The translations under genes and the position numbers were made by a program. DNA of 64,000 bases. Source: Hygrophila difformis (taxonomy: Eukaryota > Streptophyta > Magnoliopsida > Lamiales > Acanthaceae). The notes under the pieces are model-generated. The model did no database searches and was not told where the DNA came from. It was given only the letters and a program-made list of their open reading frames with translations. The stretch is taken from NCBI GenBank assembly GCA_030278955.1, contig JAOANR010000014.1:35043453-35107452 (forward strand), written 5' to 3'. Positions 63,301 to 64,000 of the stretch are shown here, piece after piece (the stretch's first letter is position 1; every line of letters starts with the position of its first letter).

Positions 63301-64000
63301 AAGATTACCTTATCATGTAGTGGGAAAGTGTTACAAGACAAAATAACAACAACAAACATTAAATCTGAAGCATAAACAATAGCAAGAATTCTAAAATAAG
63401 CTGAAATGAAAATAAAGATCATATAATCACTTACAAATGATATTGCTTGAAACTACTTGCTTCACCCCAAAATTAGAGTTGGAGAAAACCTACGAACAAT
63501 AAATAAAAAATTATTCATAGGTTCATTGGCAAAAAAAGAAATAATATGCAAGGTATATAAAAAGAGAGTTCGACACAAATCTCAATTATAAACAACAGAC
63601 ATGAAAAAAAGTTACTGACCTTAAGGTCTATAAAGTTTCGGGGCTATCTTCCTCTCGGTTTTTGGTACTTCATACCAGTCTTCAAGTGGCTAAGAATAAA
63701 GTAACTTGGGCAGCTTTCAGTAGCAAAGTTTAAGGATAGCCAATATACAATGTCCAGAAGATAAAATGTTCAGAGACACATTAACCTTAAACCTTCAAAA
63801 AGTTCTCTAACAAATCGAAAAACAACACTTAAACAGATAACCTCCATCCCGTCACGTAGGGCATAGGTGGGAGGAGGCTACGTTGCAAAAACCCTAGATT
63901 TAAATAAATAAAAAATACAAAGCAGTAAAGTATAAGGATAGCCAATATACAATGTCCAGAAGATAAAATGTTAAGAGACACATTAACCTTAAAGCTTCAA
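63301..64000. repeat. Start of a further segmental copy (continues past the window)
   Basis: Matches 45000-45600 and 58900-59960, including the 68-base exon at about 63622-63692 and the GTAGGGCATAGGTGG segment near 63857. Confidence 0.7.

Overview
The window looks like repeat-rich, non-genic nuclear DNA of a flowering plant, probably a eudicot (the species cannot be told). The evidence is Ty3/gypsy LTR retrotransposons with plant-type primer sites (tRNA-Asp for an Athila-like element, tRNA-iMet for two Tekay-like elements), an L1-type DUF4283 ORF, a plant mobile domain (PMD) ORF, Stowaway-like MITEs and AT-rich introns of plant type. I see no bacterial or organellar genes. One 500-base run of N at 9185-9684 marks an assembly gap.

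Layout. (1) 1-5172: a long LTR of an Athila-like family in + orientation, with two arrays of nested hairpins. (2) 5173-9184: a + strand intron-containing PMD gene, now a pseudogene, ending in the gap. (3) 9685-11711: LTR-like non-coding DNA with another hairpin array. (4) 11712-22541: an Athila-type element on the - strand with an intact 1986-codon gag-pro-RT-RNaseH-integrase ORF, a tRNA-Asp primer site and a 4.7 kb 5' LTR. Its right edge interrupts a LINE ORF1 (22542-23511). No matching 3' LTR lies in the window. (5) 23657-23904: a MITE. (6) 23954-40964: an old, internally deleted Tekay-type chromovirus. A young 10 kb non-autonomous LTR element (26135-36107, TSD CACTT) is nested in its left LTR. 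(7) 40965-64000: no intact gene. It holds two more MITEs, repeated fragments of an unidentified multi-exon - strand gene, an AC-rich minisatellite in at least two copies, and a 9 kb array of ~850 bp units with a ~3.4 kb higher-order period.

The signal I find most unusual is a series of short nested stem-loops that recurs in unrelated LTR families here. Arms of 7-12 bp keep pairing while their sequence changes. Two sister LTRs (1-5172 and 17834-22541) carry these cassettes in the same place but with entirely different arm words. A Tekay LTR has eight tandem units with a constant 13-base middle and co-varying flanking arms. This pattern suggests that structure, not sequence, is maintained or repeatedly regenerated. 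The only intact protein-coding ORF of clear function is the Athila gag-pol. All other coding sequence is remnant.
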